Shown here: in pieces, positions 33,427-43,030 of the stretch
Layout: the number at the start of each line of letters is the position of its first letter
Numbering within the stretch: the first letter of the stretch is position 1
Assembly: GCA_964396185.1 (NCBI GenBank)
Contig: CAYNEI010000011.1
Span: 16,207-80,206 of the forward strand
Direction of reading: 5' to 3'
Origin: CAYNEI01 sp964396185
GTDB lineage: Archaea; Thermoplasmatota; SW-10-69-26
DNA length: 64,000 nt
The notes under the pieces: model-generated
The model's database searches: none
What the model was told of the DNA's origin: nothing
The model's input: the letters and a program-made list of their open reading frames with translations, nothing else
Position numbers and translations under genes: made by a program

Positions 33427-36400
33427 GTGGCGCTCTGCGTCCTCGCGGTCTCAAGCACGATCCCGATCGCCTCGTTGAGCAGCGGGGTTTCCGGCAACGA
33501 CACGGGCTCCCAGGAGCATACGGTTACAACCCTCGAAGACACCGAAACCGTTGGCCCGTTCGTGGCGGTCCTCCAGGGCCAAGGCTTCTCCCGCCTGTTC
33601 GTCGAACCCCTCTCGGATGGTTCCCTCGCTGAGGAGTTCTACGGCTATTCAGACTCTGAGGCCCATACCGCGACCGGGATCGAGGAATCCGACGTATCCT
33701 CGCTCTTCCTTTGGGAGGACGAGCAGGGAATCAAGCTCGTGGTCCTCCACGATCACGGCTCGGATGGGACCGGGGGCGCGGCCTCGTTCGATTTCTCCGG
33801 TGGACACGAGGGGACATGGACGGTCACCGACGACCATGGGGACTTCCCGGACGGGTCAGCGACCCTTGCCCCCGACTGGAGCTGGGTCGGGGACAAGACC
33901 GACGGGGGTGTCTACCGCCTCTCAGGAGAGCTCCCATACAACGTCACCATCGATCCGGCCTTCAACGAGGAGGCCGCGCGGGAACCTCTGGATCCAGGGA
34001 GCATCACCTCGTGGCAATTCCTCTCCGGGGACCCGATCGCTCCGGAGGCCATCGCACTGGACATGGAGCGTCCGATCTCCATCGAGATCGAAGAGTTCGA
34101 ACCTGCAGGTGGCGAGCAGGTCTCGATCAGCCCCCCCTTCGTCTGGGGCGCTCCAGGGGAAAGTGTGCCGCTCAAGATCAGGGCCGTGAACACGCTCCTA
34201 GAGGCGCGGGAGATCGAACTCGTTCTCAGATCCTCGAACTGGACGCTTACCGAGAACCCGAGTGGCTGGCACTGGTTCGAACCGGGCGAAGCACGCGTCT
34301 TCAATGCGACCGTCAAGATCCCGGTCGACGCGGAGCGGGGTAACCTCACGGTCGTAACCGCCTTCCTCAACACCGGCACAAGTATTTTCCGAGGAGCGCC
34401 TGCAATGGTTGTCTCCCGGGCCCCCGCCTTCAACATCCTTCCCAGCGCTGTCCTCCCCCGTGATGGATCCGCCAGCCTCAGCGCGCTTGTCTCCGACCAC
34501 CAGACGGGCGAGCCACTCGATCCCGGTGAGGTCGAGGTGAAGTTCGATCTTGAACCAGCGGAGGGCCCGATACGCTCAGCCTCCTGTTCCAACGAGACCT
34601 GCTACGACCCGGAGACCCGCGAGTTCCGCGCTGCCCTCCCCCCAGGCGCCCTTGAACAAGGAACCGATCTGACGTTGCGAGCTCAAGCGGTGGCGCCTGA
34701 CGGGCGACGCTCCATCGTGGAGGCTGCCTACCGAACCCCTGGTGGACCGGTCCAGGTGGACGGTCACGCCATGACCCCCGAAGGCCTCCCCCTGTCAGGC
34801 CTGGAGCTGCGCCTCCTACAGGACCGGTTCGGCGGCATCGATCCGCTCGAGGTCGACCCTGCCGCCCCGCCCGTCACCACCGGGCAAGACGGTGCGTACG
34901 CGTTCGAGCTCGCCGACTCGAAGGTCTGCGACCCGTGCGTGCTCGCCGTCGTCCAAGGTGACGAACTGGTCGAAACGGAGCCCCTGCCCAGCCTCGCGCA
35001 CCGCGAGCGGGTGACCCACGACCTCACCATCGAGGACACGATCCTCGGGCACTTCGGCGACGAGATCGAGGCGCTCCGCAGGACACTGGCCAATCTCGCA
35101 TTCCAGGAGACCGTCGCGGCAGCACAGGTGGTGGACTGCCACTACGGGCTCGTCGCGAAGGCCGCGTCGGTCGACAAGCGGCTGGCCAACCTCGACACCT
35201 CAGCCGAGCTGGGGATCGCCATCGTGAGCGCAGCGAACCTCCTCTCCACCAGCGAGCAAGTGATGAGAGACGCGAGAGAAGCCAACGAATTGAGGAATAA
35301 ACTCGCTTCGCTGGAAGGGATGTCACCTGATGTCCTCCAAACTCGTTTCCAGACCACCGCCGAGCTCCAGGCCGCCATCGACAGGAGCTTTGCAGGGGCG
35401 GGCCAGATCACGGGAAGCGCACTCAGCGAGATCCTCGACCTCGGGGCGGATGCTCTAGATCAACAGCGGATCTCGGAGATCGATGGAGCCCTGACGTACA
35501 CCACGATCGCTCGTGAGCTCGAGGACTTGGTGGACCATCCCCAGAGCGACGTGGACGACGGGTGGCTCCTGCGGGCCAGCCCGCCCATGGACCCGTTCAC
35601 CGTTTTCAGCTCTCGCGCCGAATCGCTGCGCACGATGCTGACCGAGGCGACGGAAGGGCAGTCGGTTGAGGCGCGCTGCCAGGATCGCCCTGTGGACCGC
35701 CGCCAGAACGCTGTGCTCAGCAAGCTCGAGGTGAACGCCGCTCGAGAGCTTGCGTTCGGCGCCTTGGGGGACCTCGCGACTGATTCCTTAAGCTTCCATC
35801 TCGACCGGTTCATCGGCAACAGCTCTGTGGAGGTCTCCCCAGAACTCGATGTACGGGCGCTCAGCGATGTCCTCCGGATCATGGGGCAAAAGATCAACCG
35901 GTACAGCGCTGGAGAGACCAGCCATCGGCTGCATGTTCCGGACTTGCCGTGGCTCGCAGGCGGTCCCAGCGACGGGCACGATCCGATCTTCGATCTCCAG
36001 GAGCTCTCGGACAATTACGGTCGGTTCAGCGGGCAGGCCCTGGACCGGTTCGAGACGCGCGAGCGGATGGCCTGGCTCGCCACGTTCCTGCGCGCAGGAC
36101 CTGCCCTCGGCGGACTGCTCCTTGAGGGTGCCGTCTGCCTGACCGCTCCAGCCGCCCCGTTCCTGGCAGGCGCCGCCTGCTCCCTGCTCATCGGCTGGGG
36201 TGCGAGCTTCTTGGATGGCTCCCTGGATCGCCAGGTCCACCAAGCGCGCCAAGACGTTCGCGAGCCTCTGGAGGCCAGCTTCCTCTCCTCGACGAACGTC
36301 GCCCTCGGCTGGTCTCGCGAGATGGTTGACATCCCGATCCTCTTCCAGAACTACGTCGACACGACACTGGAAAGCGGCTTCACCGGGGGTTTCTTCGGCC

Positions 36401-38991
36401 ACGGTCGCAACGTGACGATCGAGTGGGTTGCGCCGGACGGGGCCCAGAGCGGGGCCCCGGTTCCCTCGGGCGAGCGGTCCGCGGAGCTGCCATTTTCCCC
36501 GGGAGGCGTCTCGTTCGGCATGGGCGAGGCAGAGATCACTGTCAAGAACCCCAGCACCATCGAGCGACCGAGCGGGACCCAACCGCTTCCACTGCATGCA
36601 GAGGTCATCACGCAGACCTTGGTCGATGACCGTCCCGAGCTGACCCTGGGCCCCTGCGGGCCAGGCAAGCACGCGCTTGGTACCCCCAGACTTCAGACGG
36701 TGGAGCTGATCGGGGATCCGGATCGGGTCCAGGAGATCCCGCTCCGCTTCCCGCTCATGAGCGCAGCCACGGATGCCTGCACGGGCGGCGTCTTGGGATC
36801 CGATACCTCCAGACCGGTCACCGAGAACCCGGTCCTGTACGAGATCCGGATCGATGACCGCGTGTGGCTTGGGAGCTTCGTCGTCGAGACGAGGATGCAG
36901 CAGAACCCGTTGGTCCTGGCCCCTGCGACCATCGATGGGGTGGCCAACGGTGGCCAGATAGGAACACTCGCCCCGACCGACGAGCTCTTCGCATCTGCAA
37001 CCCTCACCGCCATGGAGCCACTCCACACGATGACGTACACTGCAGCCGCCGACGCCAAGGACGTCATCCTCTCCTTGGTCGCCCCCTCGACGGGTGAGGT
37101 GAGCTTCACCGTGGTCGACGACGAGGGCCGTAGGGCCGGCCACCTGCCCTCCGTTGGCCGGATGGTGACCGAGTTCCCAGCGGTGGTGCGCCAGACGGGC
37201 CCCAACAACTACGACGTGCAGATCCCGGATGCCGCGGGCCGGTCGTTCGAGGTTCGCACCGAGCTACGGGCAGCTCGCGGAGCCGAGATCCCCACCGCCC
37301 TCCATGCCCGGGAGACCCCGATCCAGGATGGCCGCCCCGGTCTCGTCGCCCCACCCGAGATCCCCGCACAGCCCAACGCGACCGAGATCCACGTGACGCT
37401 CGTCGCGCTCGAGACGGGGCGAGCAGAGGCCCTGGAGAACGTGACCGCCCGGATCGAGCTCTCGCCGGATGGGCCGTTCGAGCTCGCCGGCCCAGGCGAG
37501 ATCCCTCTTGCTAAGCTTCCACCCGCCGGAGCTCGGCAGGTCACCATCGGTCTACTCCCCACAGATCCCGGCCTTGTCCCAGAGGGACGCTACCCGTTGA
37601 CGGTATCACTCAAGGCCGAGACCGCCTCGGGCGAGCCCCGGGCCACCAACCGGACCATGACCGTCGTGCTCGATGGGACCGGGCCGATCACCACGATCAC
37701 CGGCATGGGCCTCGTAGAGAACCCGAACGGGCGCTTCCTTACGCCTGAAGGGACGTTCCGGGTGGATGCGGCAGACGAGACCACCGGCGTCGCTGCATCC
37801 TACTACCAGATCGACGACGGTCCCGTTCAGAGCGCCACCGGCCCGATCCACATCGAGGGCCCTGAAGGCACCCACACGTTGACGGCGTGGTCCATCGACC
37901 ACGCTGGGAACCCGGGGCCCGTGGACACGCTCGCCTTCCAGACCGACAGGACAGCGCCCTCGATCCTGCACCTGTCTGGCTTCCGTGGGCCTCCGGGGCC
38001 CGGTGCGATCGCACACGACGATACCGTAGTGGCGGGTGACGGTGATCTCGATGGCTACCCTGACGTGGTCGAGCAGCTCAGCATCCGGGACCGCCTGGAT
38101 CCTCTCAGTCGGCCGGATACCCGGGATGTGGCCCGGAACGGGGACTTCCGGGATGGGCTCGACGGTTGGTTCGTCAGCGGTGGGCTCGCGGTGGATGCCC
38201 TGGACGAGGAGAGCCCGCTTCCGCTCCATCCAGGTTCGCCCGGCGGTAGCCGCGGTGTCCTCGCGCTAGGTGGACCGGGTGGCAACCTGACCCAGCCCTA
38301 CCCGGGGGGCCCGGCAGGCTTCGCAGGGGTCACTCTGGATGCCCACGGGAGTTGGCCGAACGCTTCGGTCCTCGTGACGGCCGATCTCATCGACGCGAAC
38401 GGTACCTCGCGTTCCCTGGAGGCGAGCAAGCAGCTGCCTGAGCGCCTTTGGGTGCGGCTGCACCTGGGCCTGGCCGACTTCCTAGATGAAGGGGCGCTGA
38501 GCTCAGGGGAAGCCCCTAGGCACCTGCTCGACAGCCAGCTGGTCTCGATCGCGATCTCCATGGATCCGGGGCACCGGTCACTCAGGGAACTCGCCCCGGG
38601 GACCGAAGCGCCGGGTAGCCAAGGGGCCGTGCGGATCGACGATGTGCGCGTCTGGGTGGCCGAACCCGAGGGGAGTGGCGAGGGTGAGGCACGGCCGGTC
38701 GCCCCCCGCCCCCTGGATCCCGAGACACCACACACTGTTCTCTCAGGTCAGCCGACCCTCGAGTTCATCGCCAAAGACCCAGAGCTCTCTGGGGCAGGGT
38801 CCTCGTTCTCCACATACGAGTTCCTGCTCGACGGCGAGCCTGCTCCCGGCAGCTCGCGGGGCTTCGGGCGGTGGACGCTGGACCTGAGAGACCAGGAGCC
38901 TGGGTTGCATACCCTGACGGTGCAGGCTACGGACGCAGCGGGGAACCGCGCCATCCGCAGCCTCGATTTCCTGGTTCCGTCCCAGCCATGA
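33427..38991 (+). CDS. Giant secreted multidomain protein (about 1854 residues)
   Basis: Order seen: signal peptide; beta-rich N-terminal region to about 440; carboxypeptidase-regulatory-like domain (about 440-530, PVQVDGHAMTPEGLPLSGLE); a long helical region (about 540-880). A hydrophobic stretch at about 880-940 (AGPALGGLLLEGAVCLTAPAAP, then FLAGAACSLLIGWGASFL) is followed by several Ig-like beta domains. Next come an OmpL47-like repeat (about 1435-1500), a DGDLDGYPD calcium motif, a jelly-roll domain beginning NGDFRDGLDGW and ending RIDDVRVWV, and a last OmpL47-like domain. The first usable start is GTG 33427, but the Arg-rich signal n-region (REVQLRRSLAV) lies upstream in frame, behind GGAGGT at 33364, so the true start may be non-canonical. 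There is no C-terminal anchor. Function unknown. Confidence 0.8.
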   Translation: MALCVLAVSSTIPIASLSSGVSGNDTGSQEHTVTTLEDTETVGPFVAVLQGQGFSRLFVEPLSDGSLAEEFYGYSDSEAHTATGIEESDVSSLFLWEDEQGIKLVVLHDHGSDGTGGAASFDFSGGHEGTWTVTDDHGDFPDGSATLAPDWSWVGDKTDGGVYRLSGELPYNVTIDPAFNEEAAREPLDPGSITSWQFLSGDPIAPEAIALDMERPISIEIEEFEPAGGEQVSISPPFVWGAPGESVPLKIRAVNTLLEAREIELVLRSSNWTLTENPSGWHWFEPGEARVFNATVKIPVDAERGNLTVVTAFLNTGTSIFRGAPAMVVSRAPAFNILPSAVLPRDGSASLSALVSDHQTGEPLDPGEVEVKFDLEPAEGPIRSASCSNETCYDPETREFRAALPPGALEQGTDLTLRAQAVAPDGRRSIVEAAYRTPGGPVQVDGHAMTPEGLPLSGLELRLLQDRFGGIDPLEVDPAAPPVTTGQDGAYAFELADSKVCDPCVLAVVQGDELVETEPLPSLAHRERVTHDLTIEDTILGHFGDEIEALRRTLANLAFQETVAAAQVVDCHYGLVAKAASVDKRLANLDTSAELGIAIVSAANLLSTSEQVMRDAREANELRNKLASLEGMSPDVLQTRFQTTAELQAAIDRSFAGAGQITGSALSEILDLGADALDQQRISEIDGALTYTTIARELEDLVDHPQSDVDDGWLLRASPPMDPFTVFSSRAESLRTMLTEATEGQSVEARCQDRPVDRRQNAVLSKLEVNAARELAFGALGDLATDSLSFHLDRFIGNSSVEVSPELDVRALSDVLRIMGQKINRYSAGETSHRLHVPDLPWLAGGPSDGHDPIFDLQELSDNYGRFSGQALDRFETRERMAWLATFLRAGPALGGLLLEGAVCLTAPAAPFLAGAACSLLIGWGASFLDGSLDRQVHQARQDVREPLEASFLSSTNVALGWSREMVDIPILFQNYVDTTLESGFTGGFFGHGRNVTIEWVAPDGAQSGAPVPSGERSAELPFSPGGVSFGMGEAEITVKNPSTIERPSGTQPLPLHAEVITQTLVDDRPELTLGPCGPGKHALGTPRLQTVELIGDPDRVQEIPLRFPLMSAATDACTGGVLGSDTSRPVTENPVLYEIRIDDRVWLGSFVVETRMQQNPLVLAPATIDGVANGGQIGTLAPTDELFASATLTAMEPLHTMTYTAAADAKDVILSLVAPSTGEVSFTVVDDEGRRAGHLPSVGRMVTEFPAVVRQTGPNNYDVQIPDAAGRSFEVRTELRAARGAEIPTALHARETPIQDGRPGLVAPPEIPAQPNATEIHVTLVALETGRAEALENVTARIELSPDGPFELAGPGEIPLAKLPPAGARQVTIGLLPTDPGLVPEGRYPLTVSLKAETASGEPRATNRTMTVVLDGTGPITTITGMGLVENPNGRFLTPEGTFRVDAADETTGVAASYYQIDDGPVQSATGPIHIEGPEGTHTLTAWSIDHAGNPGPVDTLAFQTDRTAPSILHLSGFRGPPGPGAIAHDDTVVAGDGDLDGYPDVVEQLSIRDRLDPLSRPDTRDVARNGDFRDGLDGWFVSGGLAVDALDEESPLPLHPGSPGGSRGVLALGGPGGNLTQPYPGGPAGFAGVTLDAHGSWPNASVLVTADLIDANGTSRSLEASKQLPERLWVRLHLGLADFLDEGALSSGEAPRHLLDSQLVSIAISMDPGHRSLRELAPGTEAPGSQGAVRIDDVRVWVAEPEGSGEGEARPVAPRPLDPETPHTVLSGQPTLEFIAKDPELSGAGSSFSTYEFLLDGEPAPGSSRGFGRWTLDLRDQEPGLHTLTVQATDAAGNRAIRSLDFLVPSQP

Positions 38992-39137
38992 CCCAACCCA
39001 GCCAGCCTCCACCCAACCCCCTCAACCCCCACATCGGCGAAATGGTTAAATGCGGGCATGGATACAGGTTGCTTCGCTAAGTGCGGGGGAGCCGATGGCA
39101 GCCAGCCAGAGCTCACCACCACACGGAGAGGAACCAC

Positions 39138-40001
39138 GTGATCCACCTCGGTCCCGCCGGCGTCCCGCTGTCCTGCAAGGGTCGAACCCTCAACGACGGC
39201 GTCAAGTTCGTGCACGAGCTCGGCCTCAACGCCATGGAGGTCCAGTTCTCGCGAGGCATCCGCATCGAGGAGGAGTACGCCGAGGAGGTGGGGCAAACCG
39301 CCAAGGAGCTCGACATCCAGCTCTCGGTCCACAGCCCCTACTACACCAACCTCGGCTCGGACGACGAGGAGGTCGTGGCCAGCTCCGTGGACAAGATCAT
39401 CATGAGCGGCCACATGGCCGACGTCATGGGGGCCAACGTGGTGGTCTGCCACCCCGGCTTCTACACCTCGCTCGACAAGGCCGAGACCCGGGAGAAGATC
39501 TTCGAGAACGCCACCATGGCCCGGGACTTCTTCCACGACTCGAACTACCAGGTCGACCTCGGCCTGGAGGTCATGGGCAAACAGCAGACCTTCGGTACGC
39601 TCGAGGAGATCATCGACCTGTGCGACGAGATCGGCGAGGGCATCATCCCCGTCATCGATTTCGCCCACATCCACGCGCGCTCCAACGGCGGCCTCAAGAC
39701 GCGCGAGGACTTCGAGGACGTCTTCGAGACCGTGGACCGGCTCGGCCTGGACAAGTACTACACGTACTTCACCGGCGTCAAGTACGCGCAGAACAACGAG
39801 CTCTCCCACATCCCCATCAAGAAGAGCGATCTCGACTTCGACCTGCTCGGCGAGGTCGTGCTCGAAAGCGGCTACGACATCACGATCATCTCGGTCAGCC
39901 CCATCGTGGAGCACGACGCGGTCCACATGAAGATCAAGCTCGAGCGCCTGCTGGACAAGGTCGAACGGGCCGAGTCCTTCGCCGCCGTGGCTGGCTCCTG
40001 A
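39138..40001 (+). CDS. Archaeal endonuclease IV (AP endonuclease family 2) homologue
   Basis: 287 residues, TIM-barrel. The GTG at 39138 has GGAGAGG 6 nt upstream and gives IHLGPAGVPLSCKGRT, a typical archaeal opening. Metal-site candidates in order: VHSPYY, CHPGFY, GLEVMG, VIDFAHIHAR and SHIPI. The classic bacterial HLNDSK is replaced by the archaeal-style YFTGVKY. Family members cut DNA at abasic sites, but the xylose-isomerase-like fold is also used by sugar isomerases. The gene is followed after 12 nt by a phosphohexuloisomerase gene whose ribosome site GAGGAGG overlaps this stop. A TATA-like GGTTAAATG lies about 90 nt upstream. Confidence 0.82.
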   Translation: MIHLGPAGVPLSCKGRTLNDGVKFVHELGLNAMEVQFSRGIRIEEEYAEEVGQTAKELDIQLSVHSPYYTNLGSDDEEVVASSVDKIIMSGHMADVMGANVVVCHPGFYTSLDKAETREKIFENATMARDFFHDSNYQVDLGLEVMGKQQTFGTLEEIIDLCDEIGEGIIPVIDFAHIHARSNGGLKTREDFEDVFETVDRLGLDKYYTYFTGVKYAQNNELSHIPIKKSDLDFDLLGEVVLESGYDITIISVSPIVEHDAVHMKIKLERLLDKVERAESFAAVAGS

Positions 40002-40013
40002 GGAGGCATCGGG

Positions 40014-40583
40014 TTGGATCGGCTAGATGGGCTGGATCGGTTCGACGCCGCAGGCGACCTGCTCCTCGACGAGGCGCGAGAGAGCCTCAAGCGCGTCGAC
40101 CGCTCGGCCATCGCACAGCTCATCGACGACCTGCAGGCAGCCCGCCACGTGGTCATCTTCGGCCGCGGACGATCGGGCATGATGGCCCGCGCCTTCGCCA
40201 TCCGCCTGGGCCACCTGGGCTTCAACACCTACTTCGTAGGCGAGACGAGCACCCCCCCGGTGCGGGACGAGGACCTGGTGCTCCTGGTCAGCGGCTCCGG
40301 CGAGACGTTCTCGGTCACCCTGACAGCGCAGATCGCCAAGGACCTGGACGCTCGCGTGGCCTGCGTGACCGAGTCCCCGGAGAGTGCCCTGGCCGAGATC
40401 TGTGATCTGACCATCCTGCTCCCGGTCAACGCGGCCACCCAGCGCTCGACCGAGCTGGCTCCCCTCGGCACGCGCTTCGAGGCCGCCGCCAACCTGCTCT
40501 TCGACGGCGTGGTGGCTGAGCTGATGTCCGTGCTCGGGGAGGACGAGGCCTCCATGGCGAGCCGGCACGCCACGCTGGAGTGA
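40014..40583 (+). CDS. hxlB: SIS-domain protein, 6-phospho-3-hexuloisomerase-like
   Basis: 189 residues. The TTG start at 40014 is supported by GAGGAGG ending 7-8 nt upstream. SIS-domain motifs: VVIFGRGRSGMMARAFAIRLGHLGF, then the phosphate-binding VSGSGETFS, ACVTESPESALAEICD and the family's PLGTRFE. Phosphohexuloisomerase interconverts 3-hexulose-6-phosphate and fructose-6-phosphate; archaea use it in the reverse ribulose-monophosphate pathway to make pentoses. The partner synthase (HxlA) is not in the window. Translational coupling to the endonuclease IV homologue is evident from spacing. Confidence 0.85.
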   Translation: MDRLDGLDRFDAAGDLLLDEARESLKRVDRSAIAQLIDDLQAARHVVIFGRGRSGMMARAFAIRLGHLGFNTYFVGETSTPPVRDEDLVLLVSGSGETFSVTLTAQIAKDLDARVACVTESPESALAEICDLTILLPVNAATQRSTELAPLGTRFEAAANLLFDGVVAELMSVLGEDEASMASRHATLE

Positions 40584-40631
40584 GCAAGAAACGTTAAAGA
40601 GGGCGTGCTCGTTGGCTAGTCTCCCCAGGGG

Positions 40632-41255
40632 ATGCTGATGGTGAACAGAGTCGATGGAGTGATCCTAGGAGTAGGCGTCGTCGTGCTAGCGGCCTCGATC
40701 ATCGGGGTCGTCCTCTACGAGGAGGAAGGCGCCGTCGAGTTCGCCGTCTCCTGGGAAGAGGGCGAGGCCACCGCGCTCGCTGAGCTCACCGACGGCGGTG
40801 GACCCGGCACCTACGAGCTCACGACCACTCTCAACGAGAGCATGCTCGCCCGCGCGATCTTCACCGTCGACGTGACCGCCAACGGTCGCCAGGTCAACGA
40901 CGACACGGTCACGGTCACCGTCGAGGGCCCCAACGGCTCGTCGGCCGACTGCGACTTCACGATCACAGCCACGCCCACCGCCGAGTCCGGCGCTGGCAGC
41001 TGCGAGGCCGACGCGCTCTTCCAGGAGCCCCCAGCGGGTCTCAGCGTCCAGGCCTCCAACCAGACGGATGCCGAACAGGCGGCCCTCGATCAGACCGCCA
41101 TGCCAGGCGAGGGCGAGTGGACCATCACCGTCCAGATCAGCGGCGGCCAAGAGGTCGCGGATCCAAGCTACGCCATCTCTGTCACGCCTAGCGTGGTCCA
41201 CTACGAGCCTAGCGCCACTCTGCCCGGAGAGGGCTTCGGGCGCGGCGCCGGGTGA
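40632..41255 (+). CDS. Membrane-anchored extracytoplasmic protein of unknown function
   Basis: 207 residues. One N-terminal TM helix (GVILGVGVVVLAASIIGVVL, residues about 9-28) without a clear cleavage site. An acidic outside domain follows, predicted all-beta and Thr/Val-rich, with two cysteines (SADCDF, GSCEAD) that may pair. No family was recognised. A TATA-like ACGTTAAAGAG lies about 30-40 nt upstream, so it has its own promoter. A GC-rich hairpin followed by TTTGAAC lies about 50 nt downstream of the stop (41295-41335), which may end its transcript. Confidence 0.7.
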   Translation: MLMVNRVDGVILGVGVVVLAASIIGVVLYEEEGAVEFAVSWEEGEATALAELTDGGGPGTYELTTTLNESMLARAIFTVDVTANGRQVNDDTVTVTVEGPNGSSADCDFTITATPTAESGAGSCEADALFQEPPAGLSVQASNQTDAEQAALDQTAMPGEGEWTITVQISGGQEVADPSYAISVTPSVVHYEPSATLPGEGFGRGAG

Positions 41256-41353
41256 CCCGCGCGATCCCGACGCGGCCGCTGTAACGCGATCCGAGCCCCT
41301 GAGGCCCTTGCCTCGGGGCGAAGCTCTTTGAACCCGTCCAGGGGTGCTCACGC

Positions 41354-42748
41354 GTGGAGCTCCGGCGCGATTTGGGACCGATCGCAGCCACCAGCGTCGT
41401 GGTCGGCTCCATGATCGGCTCGGGCATCTTCTTCGGCCCGCAGATCGTCGCCTGGGAGTTCTTCCGCCGAGGCATCGAGCCGTCGGCCTTGCTCATCCTC
41501 GGCGTCTGGGTCGTGGCCGGCTTCCTGGTGCTGCTCGGCGCGCTCACGTTCGCCGAGCTGGCAGCCGCCTACCCGGAGTCCGGTGGCCAGTACGCCTACA
41601 TCCGGGAGGCCTACGGCAACGGGCTGGCCTTCCTGCAGGGCTGGTCGAGCTTCTTCATCGGGAAAGCAGCATCCGTGAGCGCGCTGGCCCTGGCCTTCGG
41701 CTCGCTTCTAAGTGAGGTGGAGGGCGGGGCGTACATCGGCGGCGGGCTCGACGTCACCCTCGTGGGCATCGCGCTCATCGTCTTCCTCACCGGCGTCAAC
41801 TACGTCGGCGTCAAGTTCGGCGGCTGGGTCCAGACCATCACCACGGCCATCAAGGTGGCCGCCCTGGTGGTGCTCGGCGTGGCCGCCTTCTTCTGGGCCG
41901 CCGACGGTGTCTCGATCCCAGCCGAGGCGGTCACGGGCTCCGGGAGCCTCATGGTGGCCTTCGGTGTCGCCCTGGTCCCTGCGCTGTGGGCCTACGACGG
42001 CTGGTACAACTCGACCCAGGTGGCCGAGGAGATCCAGGACCCGGACCGCAACCTACCCATCTCGCTCATCGCTGGGACGCTGGCCGTCATCGTGGTCTAC
42101 TTCCTGGCCAACCTGGCCTACGTCCAGGTGCTCGGCGGCGACGGCCTGGCCGGCATCCAACAGCGCCTGGGCGCGGATGTGAGCGCAGCCGAGTCGCCGG
42201 CCGGCGTCACGGCCCGCATCATCGGCGGGGACGTGCTGGCCAACGTGATCCTAGCAGGCGTGCTGGTGAGCATCTTCGGCACGTGCAACGCGGTCATCCT
42301 CACCGGGCCACGCATCCCCTTCGCCATGGGCCGTGATGGCATCTTCTTCGAGGCGTTCACCAGCGTCCACGAGGAGTTCGCCACGCCCACCACGGCCCTG
42401 GTCGTCCAGGGTGTCTGGTCGATCCTGCTCGTCTTCTTCTTCGGCACCTTCGAGAACCTCATCGAGCTGGTCATCTTCGCCACATGGCTCTGGGTGGGCC
42501 TGGCCGGGCTAGCCGTGATGAAGCTACGCACCGACCAACCGGACCTCCCACGCCCCTACCGGGTCCCCCTCTACCCTTGGGTCCCGATCCTCTTCGTCAT
42601 CCTCTCCTTCGCCTTCACCGCCAACCTCGTGCTCGACGACCCCATCGGCAGCCTCTACGGGACGCTGATCATCCTGGCCGGCCTGCCGGTCTACCTCGGC
42701 CTGCGCTCCCACCGCCGGGCGCATCCGCTGGAGGAAGAGGACTCCTGA
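41354..42748 (+). CDS. APC-family amino acid permease
   Basis: 464 residues, about 12 TM helices. The start GTG gives MELRRDLGPIAATSVVVGSMIGSGIF; the GSMIGSGIF segment in TM1 is the substrate-binding unwound helix of APC transporters. ELAAAYPESGGQYAYIREAYG (TM2-3 region) and ALWAYDGWYNSTQVAEEIQDP (TM6) are typical of the L-type amino acid transporter (LAT-like) branch. It would take up or exchange amino acids by proton coupling or antiport. No soluble partner is nearby. Confidence 0.93.
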   Translation: MELRRDLGPIAATSVVVGSMIGSGIFFGPQIVAWEFFRRGIEPSALLILGVWVVAGFLVLLGALTFAELAAAYPESGGQYAYIREAYGNGLAFLQGWSSFFIGKAASVSALALAFGSLLSEVEGGAYIGGGLDVTLVGIALIVFLTGVNYVGVKFGGWVQTITTAIKVAALVVLGVAAFFWAADGVSIPAEAVTGSGSLMVAFGVALVPALWAYDGWYNSTQVAEEIQDPDRNLPISLIAGTLAVIVVYFLANLAYVQVLGGDGLAGIQQRLGADVSAAESPAGVTARIIGGDVLANVILAGVLVSIFGTCNAVILTGPRIPFAMGRDGIFFEAFTSVHEEFATPTTALVVQGVWSILLVFFFGTFENLIELVIFATWLWVGLAGLAVMKLRTDQPDLPRPYRVPLYPWVPILFVILSFAFTANLVLDDPIGSLYGTLIILAGLPVYLGLRSHRRAHPLEEEDS

Positions 42749-42782
42749 GATGACGACGGCCGATCACAGAGTGCTCGAAGGT

Positions 42783-42966
42783 CCACCAAGGACACGAAGA
42801 CCAGAGGAAGAGGGCCCGGTGGAACGCCAAGGAGACAGCGGGCAGCAGGCTCTTCGGACGCCAGCGGAAGCAAGCCGCCTCGTCTGTTGACCCGGCCCCC
42901 CCGCCGAGTAGCCGGACACGTTCGTTCCCCTCCGTGCCCTTCGAGCTTCTTCGAGCCCTTCGTGAT
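42783..42966. repeat. Inverted pair of CACGAAG-family intergenic repeats before tyrS
   Basis: CCACCAAGGACACGAAGACC (42783-42802) faces an opposed degenerate copy at 42932-42966 (ccgtgcccttcg, then gagcccttcgtgat). The roughly 130 bp between them and the rest of the 280-bp gap hold no gene. The TATA-like tttt run at 42998-43006 probably belongs to the tyrS promoter. Confidence 0.6.
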
Positions 42967-43030
42967 CTAGGTCGTCCGTCCCCGCCCCCAACCTCAACCG
43001 TTTTGAACGGGTCCACCCTCTGGCGTCTTG

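Noticed and set aside
36065..36250. C-terminal membrane anchor or PGF-type sorting signal for the giant protein
   Set aside because: The hydrophobic stretch is central, and the real C-terminus (LDFLVPSQP) has neither a TM helix nor a PGF motif.
35788..37143. Minus-strand frame opposite the giant secreted protein
   Set aside because: Shadow frame with no domain or start signal; the plus-strand frame has the domain evidence.
42749..43030. Insertion sequence between the APC gene and tyrS
   Set aside because: Inverted repeats are short and degenerate and the 130-bp interior has no transposase frame or target duplication.
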